A DNA stretch of 64,000 nt, taken from contig NZ_LGQZ01000141.1 of NCBI RefSeq assembly GCF_003116015.1, positions 28,359-92,358 on the forward strand, written 5' to 3'. A program made the position numbers and the translations under genes. The notes under the pieces were generated by a model. That model ran no database searches. It saw nothing but the letters and a program-made list of their open reading frames with translations, and was not told the DNA's origin. Below are positions 33,000 through 41,361 of this stretch, piece by piece. The stretch comes from Azospirillum sp. TSO22-1 (GTDB lineage Bacteria > Pseudomonadota > Alphaproteobacteria > Azospirillales > Azospirillaceae). Each line of letters opens with the position of its first letter. Within the stretch, counting starts at the first letter, position 1.

Positions 33000-35465
33000 C
33001 TACGGCCGCTCGATCACCATCTGCCACTGCTTGACGAAGCGCCCGCGCTTGAGGTCGTCGAGGAAGACCAGCAGCGCCGGCCCGACGACGATGCGCTGCG
33101 CCGGGCCACCCAGGTCGGTGGTCAGGCGCTCGGTCGACATCGGTCCCTGCGCCAGCGGCGACACGGCGTAGAAGGTCGGGCCGGCGGCGATCACGCTCTG
33201 GCCCCGCTCCGACAGCAGATGGTCGATGAAGCGCCCGGCCAACGCCGGCTGCGGCGCGGTGCGCGGGATCAGCGCGACGCGCGACATCACCAGCGTGTAG
33301 TCGCTGGGCAGCACGATGCCGAGCGGCGACCCCGCCGCCTGCCGGGCCCGCGCGTAGGAACCCAGCAGGTTGTAGCCGATCAGCGCCTCGCCGCGCTCGA
33401 TCAGGTCCATCATGTCCGGCGTGCAGCAGGCCAGCTTCACACCGAGATCCCCCAGGGAATCGGTGAGCTGCCAGAACTGGCTCGACGCCACCGAATCCTG
33501 CGTGGCGAACAGGTAGCCGATGCCGCTGGACGCCACGTCGTAGGTGGTCAGGCGACCGCGGTAGCGCTCCGGCCGGTCGTGCAGCAGGCGGATCAGCTCG
33601 TCGCGCGAGCGCGGCACCTCCGCCTCCGGCACCAGGGCGCGGTTGTAGACGATGACCGCCGGCTCCTGGGTGAAGCCGAACGCCTCGTCGCGCCAGTTCG
33701 CCCAGTCCGGTAGCGATGCGGTCGCCGGCGAGCGGTGGCGCTGCGCGTAGCCGTCGTTGACCAGCTTGGTCTGCAAATCCACCGCTGAGCTGATGGCAAG
33801 GTCGGGCAGGGGGCCGCCCTTCGGGCTGACGATGCCGGCGTACAGCTCGGCCGTGTTCATGTCGAGGTAGTCGATGGCAACGTCCGGGTTGGCGTCCTGG
33901 AAGTCGCGGATCAGCGCGTCCATGGCCGGCTGATCGGTCGCCGCGTGGACGCGCAGCCGCGCCGCCTCTGCCCGCGGCGCCGGATAGAAGGTGGCCTCCG
34001 TCGCCAGCCCGGCGCCGGGCACCAGCAGCAGCACGACAAGCGCCAAGGCCGCCAGTCCGGCGACCGGTTCGGTGGACGGTGTGCTCGGTTCGGGGAACTC
34101 CAGCCGGGCGATCAGGCCGCCGCCGGGACGGTCGAGCAGGCGGAAGACGGCGCCGTGCGCGTCGGCCACCGCGGCGACGATGGCGAGGCCGAGGCCGCTG
34201 CCGGTGGTGCCGGCGGCGGTGCTGCCGCGGCCGAAGCGGCGCAGCACGGCCTCCTTCTCCGCGTCGGCGATCCCGGGGCCGTGGTCGGCGACCTCCAACA
34301 CCGGGCCGCGGCCGGAGGAGGCCGGGTGTAGGCGCACCTCCACCGGGCTCTGGCCGCCGTACTTCACCGCGTTGTCCACGAGGTTGGCGAGCGCCTCGCG
34401 CAGGCTCACCGGGTCGCCGGAGACCTGAACGGTCTCGGTCGGGCGCTCGATGGTGATGGGCGTGTCCTCGGCCACCGCCTCGGCGCGGTGGGCGACCTGG
34501 GCAGCCAGTGCCGCGAGGTCGACGTCCTGGCTCTGCATCGCCTCGCCGCGGTGCACCACCATGGCGTGGCTGAGCAGCTGGCTGGTCAGCTGGCTGGCCT
34601 CGACGGCGTTGCGGTGGATGCGCTCCACCATGCGGCGGCGGGTCGCGTCGTCGGTCTCCTCCACCGCCAGCTCGGCCTGGGCGCGGAGTGCGGCCAACGG
34701 CGTGCGGATCTGGTGGGCGGCGTCGGCGAGGAAGACGCGCGTGGTGTCCAGGTTGCCCTTGAGGCGCGCCATCAGGTGGTTGATGGCGCCCAGCAGCTGG
34801 CTGACCTCGGCCGGGGCGGCGGCCTGGATCGGGCTGAAGTCGTTGGGGCGGCGGGCGCGGATCAGCTTCTCCAGGAAGCCCAGCGGCGCCAGCGCCTGCC
34901 GCACGCCGATCCACAGCAGCGCGGCACCCGCCAGCACCGCCAGCACGATGGGCGCGAAGGCGTTGGCGAAGATGTCAGCGGCCAGGGTGTCGCGCTCCTC
35001 GCGCGTCTGCGCCACCACCACGGTGCTCCAGCCGGTGCGCCGCGCCTGTGCGACGAAGCGGCCGAGCACGGCGACGCGCACCGCCGCTCCGCGGTACTCG
35101 GCGTCGGCGAACACCGGCGCCACGGCGCGCGCCGGTTGCCCGGCGAGGTCGGCGTAGCCGGTGATCAGCTCGCCGTCCGGCCCCAGCACCTTGTAGAAGA
35201 CGCGGTCCCGCCGCGCCATACCGAGGATGCTGAGTGAGGAATAGGGCAGGTCCACGGTGACCGCGCCATTCTCCGCGCGCACGGTGTCGGCGATCGCGAG
35301 CGCGGCGGCGGAGAGCAGCTGGTCGTAGGCGCTGTCGGCGGCGCGCTTGGCGTAGGCGCGCACGAAGACGAACGCCACCACCGCGACCACCAGCAGCAGC
35401 ACGAACAGGCGGACCAGCAGGCGCCGCCGCAGCGACGGCCCGTTCGCCGGGGCCTCACCGAGCAT
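33000..35465 (-). CDS. Histidine kinase fused to a periplasmic substrate-binding domain
   Basis: An 821-residue protein with two parts. Residues 1-460 are a TctE-type sensor kinase: membrane segment 1 (about 18-36), a 2CSK-type periplasmic sensor, membrane segment 2 (about 167-188), HAMP, phospho-site His251 (DAAHQIRTPLAAL), N-box NLVDNAVKYG (361-370), DHGPGIA (394-400) and GSGLGLAI (422-429). A third membrane segment follows at about 469-486. Residues 500-821 are an FbpA-like binding domain paralogous to the importer's own receptor, predicted to lie in the periplasm. One frame runs throughout. The response regulator gene overlaps its start by 11 bp and the importer follows, so it probably senses the same ligand. 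Confidence 0.88.
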   Translation of the reverse strand: MLGEAPANGPSLRRRLLVRLFVLLLVVAVVAFVFVRAYAKRAADSAYDQLLSAAALAIADTVRAENGAVTVDLPYSSLSILGMARRDRVFYKVLGPDGELITGYADLAGQPARAVAPVFADAEYRGAAVRVAVLGRFVAQARRTGWSTVVVAQTREERDTLAADIFANAFAPIVLAVLAGAALLWIGVRQALAPLGFLEKLIRARRPNDFSPIQAAAPAEVSQLLGAINHLMARLKGNLDTTRVFLADAAHQIRTPLAALRAQAELAVEETDDATRRRMVERIHRNAVEASQLTSQLLSHAMVVHRGEAMQSQDVDLAALAAQVAHRAEAVAEDTPITIERPTETVQVSGDPVSLREALANLVDNAVKYGGQSPVEVRLHPASSGRGPVLEVADHGPGIADAEKEAVLRRFGRGSTAAGTTGSGLGLAIVAAVADAHGAVFRLLDRPGGGLIARLEFPEPSTPSTEPVAGLAALALVVLLLVPGAGLATEATFYPAPRAEAARLRVHAATDQPAMDALIRDFQDANPDVAIDYLDMNTAELYAGIVSPKGGPLPDLAISSAVDLQTKLVNDGYAQRHRSPATASLPDWANWRDEAFGFTQEPAVIVYNRALVPEAEVPRSRDELIRLLHDRPERYRGRLTTYDVASSGIGYLFATQDSVASSQFWQLTDSLGDLGVKLACCTPDMMDLIERGEALIGYNLLGSYARARQAAGSPLGIVLPSDYTLVMSRVALIPRTAPQPALAGRFIDHLLSERGQSVIAAGPTFYAVSPLAQGPMSTERLTTDLGGPAQRIVVGPALLVFLDDLKRGRFVKQWQMVIERP

Positions 35466-36129
35466 CGGTTACGTCCGCCACGTAGCCCTGGCCGTGCACC
35501 GTGCGGATCGTCACCGAGGCGCCGTCCAGCTTGCGGCGCAGGCGGGAGACGTACAGCTCGATGGCGTTGGGCGCCACCGCCTGGTCGAGGCTGAACAGGC
35601 GGTTCATCAGCGCCTCCTTGCTCATCACCTTGCCCAGGTTGGCGAGGAACAGCTCCAGCAGGCGGAACTCGCGCGCACCCAGCTCGATCGGCTTGCCGTC
35701 CACCGACACCTTCTTGGCGGCGGTGTCGAAGGTGAGGTTGCCGAACGCCTCGGCCGAGGACGCCATGCCGTGCGGCCGGCGCAGCAGGGCGCGGCAGCGC
35801 GCCTCCAGCTCGCGGAAGTCGAAGGGCTTGACCACGTAGTCGTCGGCGCCGAGGTCCAGCAGGTCGACCTTGGTGTCCACCTGCGAGCGCGCGGTGATCA
35901 CCAGCACCGGCGTGCGGTCGCCGCGCCGCCGCATGCCGCGCAGGATCGCCTGTCCGTCCAGGCCCGGCAACATGACGTCGAGGATGACCAGCTGGTAGGT
36001 CTCGGTGCGCAGCAGCTCGTCGGCGTGGGTGCCGTCGGCGGCCCAGTCGATGGCGTAGCCGAGCTTGCGCAGGCGCTGGATGATCGCGTCCGCGAGGTCC
36101 TCGGTGTCCTCTACGACCAGGATGCGCAT
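35455..36129 (-). CDS. OmpR-family response regulator (TctD/QseB-like)
   Basis: A 224-residue regulator. ATG 36129 was chosen over a longer in-frame start because MRILVVEDTED is the standard receiver opening. Phospho-Asp51 is in VILDVMLPG and the conserved lysine in YVVKPFDF. The winged-helix domain shows IELGAREFRLLELFLANLGKVMSKEALMNRLF and ELYVSRLRRKLDGASVTIRTVHGQGYV. It overlaps the kinase-fusion gene by 11 bp, so the two form a cognate pair. An 11-bp-phased direct repeat lies upstream of it, and a matching one before the importer. Confidence 0.94.
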   Translation of the reverse strand: MRILVVEDTEDLADAIIQRLRKLGYAIDWAADGTHADELLRTETYQLVILDVMLPGLDGQAILRGMRRRGDRTPVLVITARSQVDTKVDLLDLGADDYVVKPFDFRELEARCRALLRRPHGMASSAEAFGNLTFDTAAKKVSVDGKPIELGAREFRLLELFLANLGKVMSKEALMNRLFSLDQAVAPNAIELYVSRLRRKLDGASVTIRTVHGQGYVADVTDAR

Positions 36130-36223
36130 GGCTCGCCGTTCCCCACATCGCCACAACAGGCGGCCGGGCGCCTTGGCCCGCGTCGCGGCGATCGTTCCTC
36201 CCTGGGGATCAGTGTAGCACGGG

Positions 36224-36242
36224 AGCTGTCAAGGAGCTGTCA
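36224..36242. promoter_or_regulatory. Direct-repeat regulator site upstream of the response regulator
   Basis: AGCTGTCAAGGAGCTGTCA is a perfect direct repeat of AGCTGTCA (36224-36231 and 36235-36242) with an 11-bp period. It lies about 95-113 bp before the response regulator start and 2 bp from the end of the preceding GGDEF/EAL gene. The same half-site pattern is found before the importer binding-protein gene, on the same strand. Confidence 0.7.
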
Positions 36243-36243
36243 T

Positions 36244-38304
36244 TCACCCCAACCGCGCCGCGATGCCTTCCACCGGCCCCGGCCGGCCGAGCAGGTAGCC
36301 CTGCACCACGTCGCAGCCGCAGCCGTCCAGGAAGGACAGCTGCTCGGGCGTCTCCACCCCCTCGGCGACGGTCTCCAGGCCGAGGCCGCGGGCCATGGTG
36401 ACGATGGTCTCGACCAGCCGCGCCGTGTTGGCGTCGGTGACGGCGCCGGTGACGAAGGAGCGGTCGATCTTCAGCGTGTCGAAGGGGTAGCGCTGCAGGT
36501 AGCCGAGCGACGAATAGCCGGTGCCGAAATCGTCGATGGACAGCCGCACCCCCAGGTCGCAGAGCCGGCGCAGCGTCAGCCGCGTCTCCGGCGCGTCGTC
36601 CATCACCACGCTCTCGGTGATCTCCAGCTCGAGCTGTTCCGGTCGCAGGCCGGTCTCCTCGAACTGGCGGAGCACCCAGTCGCCGAATCCGCCGCCCTGC
36701 AACTGCCGCGGCGAGACGTTGACCGCCACCCGCAGCCCCGGCGCGTGGCCGGCGAACAGGCGGGCGGCCTCGCGGCAGGCGGTGGCCATCACCCAGTCGC
36801 CGACCTCGCCGATCAGCCCGGCCTCCTCGGCCAGCGGCACGAAGCTGCCGGGCATCAGCAATTCGTCCGGCGCCGGGCGCCAGCGCACCAGCGCCTCCAT
36901 GCCGACCAGCGCGCCGCCGCGGATGCCGCACAGCGGCTGGTAGTGCAGCAGCAGCTCGCCGCGGCCGGCGGCGCCGCGCAGGCGGCGTTCCAGCGACACG
37001 CGCTCCTGCATGCGCTCGTTGATCTCGCGGGTGAAGAACTGGTGACGGCCGCGGCCCTGCTCCTTGGCCTTGTACATCGCCTGTTCGGCGTTGCGCAGCA
37101 GCACCTGGCTGTTGGTGCCATCGTCGGGGCACAGCGCCACGCCGACGCTGGCGCTGACGAAATGGTCGTGCCCGGCGATGGCGAAGGGGCTGGCGAACGC
37201 GGTGTCGATGCGGTGGATGATCGCCTGCACGGCGGCGCCGTCGTCCAGGCCGGGCAGGATGGCGACGAATTCGTCGCCGCCGGTGCGCGCCAGCGTGTCG
37301 CCGTGCCGCACGCAGTCGCCCAGCCGTGCCGCCGCCTCTTTCAGCAGCTGGTCGCCGGCCTCGTGCCCGAGGGATTCGTTCACCGTCTTGAAGCGGTCGA
37401 GGTCGATGTAGAGCAGCGCCGTCAGCCCGCCCTGCCGGTGGGTGAGCGCCACCGCCTGCTCCAGCCGGTCGAACATCAGCACCCGGTTGGGCAGGCCGGT
37501 CAGGTCATCGTAGTTGGCCTGGCGCAGCAGCCGCTCCTCGTAGCTGCGGCGGACCGTGATGTCCTCCTTCACGGCGACGAAGTGGGTCACGGCGCCGGTC
37601 TCGTCCTCCAGGGGGGAGACGGTGGCGTGCTCCCAGAACAGCGTGCCGTCGCGGCGCTGGTTGCAGAACTCGCCGCGCCATTCCTCGCCGCGGCGCAGCA
37701 CCGCCCACAGGGCGCGGTAGGTGTCGGCGCCAACGTCCTCGCGCCCGATGAAGTCGAGCGGACGGCCGACCGCCTCCGCCGCCGGGTAGCCGGTGGCCTT
37801 CTCGAAGCTGGGGTTGACGTAGCCGATGATGCCCTGCGGGTCGGTGATGACCACCGACACCGGACTCTGCTCGATGGCCAGCGACAGCACCCGCACCCGC
37901 TCCTCGGCGCGGCGGTGCCGGGCGCGCTCGGCGGCGTCGCGCAGCTCGCGCTCGATGGCGGGGACCAGCCGGGCCAGCGCCGCCTTGTCGAGGAAGTCGT
38001 GCGCGCCGCGCTTCATCAGGCTGACCGCCTCCTCCGCCTTCACCACGCCGGAGAGGATGATGAAGGGCAGGTCGCGGCCGCTGCCGCGCAGGGTGGCGAG
38101 CGCCGCCTCGGCGCTGAAGGCGGGCAGGTGGTAGTCGCTGAGCACCACGTCCCACGCGCCGCCGGACAGCGCGGCGCGCATGGCGTCCGCCGTCTCGACG
38201 CGGCGGACGGTCGGCGCGAAGCCGCCCCGGATCAGCTCGAACTCCAGCAGCTCGGCGTCATCGGCCGAGTCTTCGACGAGCAGCACGCGCAACGGGGTGG
38301 CCAT
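36244..38304 (-). CDS. Receiver-PAS-GGDEF-EAL signalling protein
   Basis: A 686-residue cytoplasmic protein for cyclic-di-GMP turnover. Domains: receiver (1-125; phospho-Asp57 in VLSDYHLPA), PAS/PAC (about 135-255), GGDEF (about 260-425, active motif GGDEF at 342-346 intact) and EAL (about 435-686, MEALVRW at 469-475, plus IDDFGTGYSSLGYL). Both catalytic signatures are complete, so either synthesis or breakdown is possible. ATG 38304 follows GGAGG; an upstream GTG at 38322 overlapping the previous stop is an alternative. It ends a signalling operon headed by an orphan binding protein and a histidine kinase. Confidence 0.92.
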   Translation of the reverse strand: MATPLRVLLVEDSADDAELLEFELIRGGFAPTVRRVETADAMRAALSGGAWDVVLSDYHLPAFSAEAALATLRGSGRDLPFIILSGVVKAEEAVSLMKRGAHDFLDKAALARLVPAIERELRDAAERARHRRAEERVRVLSLAIEQSPVSVVITDPQGIIGYVNPSFEKATGYPAAEAVGRPLDFIGREDVGADTYRALWAVLRRGEEWRGEFCNQRRDGTLFWEHATVSPLEDETGAVTHFVAVKEDITVRRSYEERLLRQANYDDLTGLPNRVLMFDRLEQAVALTHRQGGLTALLYIDLDRFKTVNESLGHEAGDQLLKEAAARLGDCVRHGDTLARTGGDEFVAILPGLDDGAAVQAIIHRIDTAFASPFAIAGHDHFVSASVGVALCPDDGTNSQVLLRNAEQAMYKAKEQGRGRHQFFTREINERMQERVSLERRLRGAAGRGELLLHYQPLCGIRGGALVGMEALVRWRPAPDELLMPGSFVPLAEEAGLIGEVGDWVMATACREAARLFAGHAPGLRVAVNVSPRQLQGGGFGDWVLRQFEETGLRPEQLELEITESVVMDDAPETRLTLRRLCDLGVRLSIDDFGTGYSSLGYLQRYPFDTLKIDRSFVTGAVTDANTARLVETIVTMARGLGLETVAEGVETPEQLSFLDGCGCDVVQGYLLGRPGPVEGIAARLG

Positions 38305-38318
38305 GGCCGCGGCCCTCC

Positions 38319-38756
38319 TCACTGCGGCGGTGGCGTGTTGGTGACCAGCCAGTACAGGCCCAGCTGGTTCACCACGTCGTTGAAGGCGTCAAACGCCACC
38401 GGCTTGCGGATGTAGCTGTTGACGCCCAGATCGTAGCAGCCGCCGACGTCGGTGGTTTCGTCCGAGGTGGTCAGCACCACCACCGGCACCCGCCGTGTCT
38501 CCGGCCGGGCGCGCAGGGCGCGCAGCACCTCGATGCCGCCGATACCCGGCAGCTTGAGGTCGAGCAGCACCAGCGCCGGCAGATCGCGGACGTCGCGGCC
38601 GGCGTAGGCGCCGGTGCCGAACAGGTAGTCCAGCGCCGTCTCGCCGTCGCGCATCACCACCACCTCGTTGGCGACGCGGCTGGCACGGAAGGCGTGCAGC
38701 GTCAGCTCGACGTCGTCGGCGTTGTCCTCGACCAGGAGGATCTTATGCTGGTCCAT
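38319..38756 (-). CDS. Single-domain response regulator (Rcp1-like receiver)
   Basis: A 145-residue receiver with no output domain. It has the acidic pair ED-N-ADD near residues 10-15, phospho-Asp66 (LVLLDLKLPGIGG) and the conserved Lys in YIRKPVAFDAF. Such long-loop receivers (GTGAYAGRDVRDLP insertion) are common partners of phytochrome-like or hybrid kinases and pass phosphate on. It overlaps the start of the histidine kinase's 3' end by 14 bp and the next gene by a GTGA, so the three genes act together. Confidence 0.93.
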   Translation of the reverse strand: MDQHKILLVEDNADDVELTLHAFRASRVANEVVVMRDGETALDYLFGTGAYAGRDVRDLPALVLLDLKLPGIGGIEVLRALRARPETRRVPVVVLTTSDETTDVGGCYDLGVNSYIRKPVAFDAFNDVVNQLGLYWLVTNTPPPQ

Positions 38757-40314
38757 GGTTCGCACTCCCTTCCCACAGGGTGAAGCGGAAGGTGGCTCCC
38801 CGGCCGACCGCGCCCTCCGCCCGGATGCGCCCGCCGTGCCGCGCCAGGATGCGGACGACGGTCGCCAGACCGATGCCGGTGCCCTCGAACTCCTCGGGCC
38901 GATGCAGCCGGCTGAACGGCAGGAACAGGCGGTCGGCGTAGGCCATGTCGAACCCCGCGCCGTTGTCCCGTATCGCATACACGGTACAGCCGCTCGACAC
39001 TTCGGTATCGAAGCGTATCGCCGCACCCTCGGTGTTTCGGGTGTATTTCCAGGCGTTGCCCAGCAGGTTCTCGAGAACCGCGTCGAGCAGGCGGCGATCG
39101 CCCTGCACCACCATGCCGGGCGCGACGGCGACGGACACCGCGCGGTCCGGCTCGCGCTCGCGCAGACGGGCGATCACGGACCCGGCCAGGGCGGAGAGAT
39201 CGACGGAGTCGATGGTCAGCTCGCTGCGGGTCGAGCGCGACAGCTTGAGAAAGCTGTCGATCATCTCGGCCATCTCGTTGGAGCCGGCGCGGATACGTTC
39301 CAGGAAATGCCGGCCGCGGTCGTCCAGGCGGTCGGCGTACTCACCGCCGAGGATGCGGCCGAAGCCCTCGATGCGGCGCAGCGGCGCCCGCAGGTCGTGC
39401 GAGACGGAATAGGTGAAGGCGTCCAGCTCCTTGTTGGCGGCCTCCAGCTCGGCGGTGCGCTGGCGGACGCGCTGCTCCAGCTCGGCGTTCAGGCGGGTCA
39501 CCTCGGCTTCGGCCTGCTGACGGGCGGCGATGTCCCACTCCAGCTCGGCGTTCAGGCCGGCGAGCTCCCGGTACAGTTCCTCCAGGCGGGTCGCCATGGC
39601 GTTGAAGGCTTCCGCCATCCGGTCCAGCTCGTCTTCGTGCCGCCGTTCGGCCCGTGCCAGGGTGAGGGGTGCCACGGCGGAGCGCGGGTCGAACCGGTGC
39701 AGGAAGCCGGCGATGCCGACCAGATGCCGGGTGACCAGCCGGTGCACGATGAACAGGATGAACAGCGCCACCAGGAAGGTCTTCACCCCCTGGCCGGCCA
39801 GGATCAGCATCGTCCGGTCGAACAGCCGCGCATAGACGCCGGACAGCGTCGCCTCGACGTGCAGGACGCCGATGGACTGCGCGCGGCCGTCCAGTTCGGT
39901 GAAGACCATCGGGTAATCGCGCACGATCACGGACTCGGTGGCATGGATTCCGACGGAGACGATGACGCCACGCCCCTCCGGACGGCCGACCTCGCGCACC
40001 TCCAGGTGCTGCATGTCGGGCAGGCGCAGAATGCCCTCCAGCTGGCGCCGGATCTGGTCGGTGTCCAGCGTCCACAGGCTGCCGGTCAGGCTGGAGAGGT
40101 AGCTCGCCTCGACGTCGTCGAGGCGGCGCTGGATCACCCCCAGGTCGGTGCGATAGTCGACGTAGAGTTCCAGCGCCGTCAGGACCAGCGTCACGGCCGA
40201 GCTGAACAGCACAATCGCCGCCAGCAGCCGGACGCCGATGCCCCGATGCGGACGCCGCGCCGGCGGTTCCACGGTGCGCACGCCCTCGGGCGCCGCCAAC
40301 TCGACCTGATCCAC
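38743..40314 (-). CDS. Membrane sensor histidine kinase
   Basis: A 523-residue kinase. GTG 40314 was chosen because GGGGAGG lies 6 nt before it; GTG 40329 is in frame. It has membrane segment 1 near residues 27-45, a periplasmic domain of about 115 residues, membrane segment 2 near 175-193, HAMP and a long coiled coil. The phospho-site His306 is in FTYSVSHDLRAPLRRIEGF, with HATPase motifs NLLGNAWKYT, DNGAGFD and GTGIGLATV. The HWE/phytochrome-like SHDLRAPL form often works with single-domain receivers, as encoded next. An orphan binding protein gene precedes it. Confidence 0.9.
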   Translation of the reverse strand: MDQVELAAPEGVRTVEPPARRPHRGIGVRLLAAIVLFSSAVTLVLTALELYVDYRTDLGVIQRRLDDVEASYLSSLTGSLWTLDTDQIRRQLEGILRLPDMQHLEVREVGRPEGRGVIVSVGIHATESVIVRDYPMVFTELDGRAQSIGVLHVEATLSGVYARLFDRTMLILAGQGVKTFLVALFILFIVHRLVTRHLVGIAGFLHRFDPRSAVAPLTLARAERRHEDELDRMAEAFNAMATRLEELYRELAGLNAELEWDIAARQQAEAEVTRLNAELEQRVRQRTAELEAANKELDAFTYSVSHDLRAPLRRIEGFGRILGGEYADRLDDRGRHFLERIRAGSNEMAEMIDSFLKLSRSTRSELTIDSVDLSALAGSVIARLREREPDRAVSVAVAPGMVVQGDRRLLDAVLENLLGNAWKYTRNTEGAAIRFDTEVSSGCTVYAIRDNGAGFDMAYADRLFLPFSRLHRPEEFEGTGIGLATVVRILARHGGRIRAEGAVGRGATFRFTLWEGSANHGPA

Positions 40315-40429
40315 GGAGCGCCTCCCCACGAAACGGAATGGACGGCGCCGTACGGAAAACGATGCACCTTGCCTTCAAGCTATCCCGGCCGCCGCCCGGC
40401 GGCAACGGAGGTGCGCTGTCACGTCGCGT

Positions 40430-41176
40430 TTAGCGGGCGGAGGGCTTCATCAGCGCCTCGACGTCGAGAGTCGCCAGGATCGCCTCCAGCTTGGCCAGCA
40501 CGGCGGGGGCGTCCGGATAGCTCCTGGACAGCACCAGGAAGACGTCCTGCCGCGACAGCAGGTCCGACTCCACGCCGGCGATCGGCCGGGCGGCCAGCAC
40601 CTCCGCCGCCGGCCCGGCGTAGTCGAGCAGGTAGTCGCCCCGCCCGGCCTCCAACATGGCGAAGGCGTCGTCGTGCTTCACCGCGGCGTGGTTGGTGATC
40701 CGGTTGGCAGGGTCGTTGAGGAAGCCCAGCATCCCGCCGTAGCTGTAACCACGGATGGTAACGACCCGCCGCCCGGCAAGGTCGGAGAGGGACCGCACCG
40801 GCGGCTGGCCGGCCGTGCGGTAGACGCGGATCTCGCTGCCGGTGACCGGGGTGGCGCTGAGCAGGCAGCACTCCTGCAAGGCCGGCGCCTTGACCAGCAT
40901 GGAGAACTGCGCGGTGCCGTCGCGCAGCTGGTTGAACATGCGCGTCGCCGGGTAGTCCTTGCCGTGCCAGGGGATGCCGGCCTTGGCGAACAGGGCGGCG
41001 GCGACGCGCAGCAGCGGGTTGTCGGGCGTGCCGCGCTCGTTGACGCGGGTGGTCCACACCGACTGGTCGGGATAGGCGTACTCGATCTCCGGCGGCAACG
41101 CCGCGGCCCGCAGCGGGGCGGCGAGGAGCAGGCCGGCGAACAGCGCGGAAACGCAATGCCTGGAGATCCCGACCAT
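40430..41176 (-). CDS. Orphan periplasmic substrate-binding protein (family 3-like)
   Basis: A 248-residue exported protein. ATG 41176 begins MVGISRHCVSALFAGLLL, a signal peptide, with GGGGGAG upstream. The body resembles SBP family 3 (LLRVAAALFAKAGIPW, LRDGTAQFSMLVKA, LSDLAGRRVVTIRGYSYGG, MLEAGRGDYLLDYAG). No transporter genes are near; instead it precedes the histidine kinase by 115 bp on the same strand, so it may be a sensor accessory that presents a ligand to the kinase. That role is inference. Confidence 0.75.
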   Translation of the reverse strand: MVGISRHCVSALFAGLLLAAPLRAAALPPEIEYAYPDQSVWTTRVNERGTPDNPLLRVAAALFAKAGIPWHGKDYPATRMFNQLRDGTAQFSMLVKAPALQECCLLSATPVTGSEIRVYRTAGQPPVRSLSDLAGRRVVTIRGYSYGGMLGFLNDPANRITNHAAVKHDDAFAMLEAGRGDYLLDYAGPAAEVLAARPIAGVESDLLSRQDVFLVLSRSYPDAPAVLAKLEAILATLDVEALMKPSAR

Positions 41177-41361
41177 CCCGATGACGCTCCCCCGTCCCGA
41201 CGCAGTGCTCCTCATCTAACAGGGGCTTCGCGGCCGAGGCAAGGGAGGCCTCCGGCGGTTATCGCGGTGGGCGATGGCTTTGATCTGAAACATTCGTTTG
41301 CGGCGCTCGCACGCATTGCGGAAGATCGCTCCCGATCCGACGAGTCACCGTGGAGTTCCCC

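Noticed and set aside
33000..35465. The kinase/receptor fusion as a sequencing artefact
   Set aside because: The junction has a plausible membrane segment and no homopolymer run; the frame stays open with normal codon use. It still deserves resequencing, as noted in the finding.
35494..38415. A 973-codon plus-strand open frame
   Set aside because: It is antisense to the response regulator and GGDEF/EAL genes, is rich in Arg/Ala/Gly, and has no domain pattern. GC-rich third positions create such shadows.
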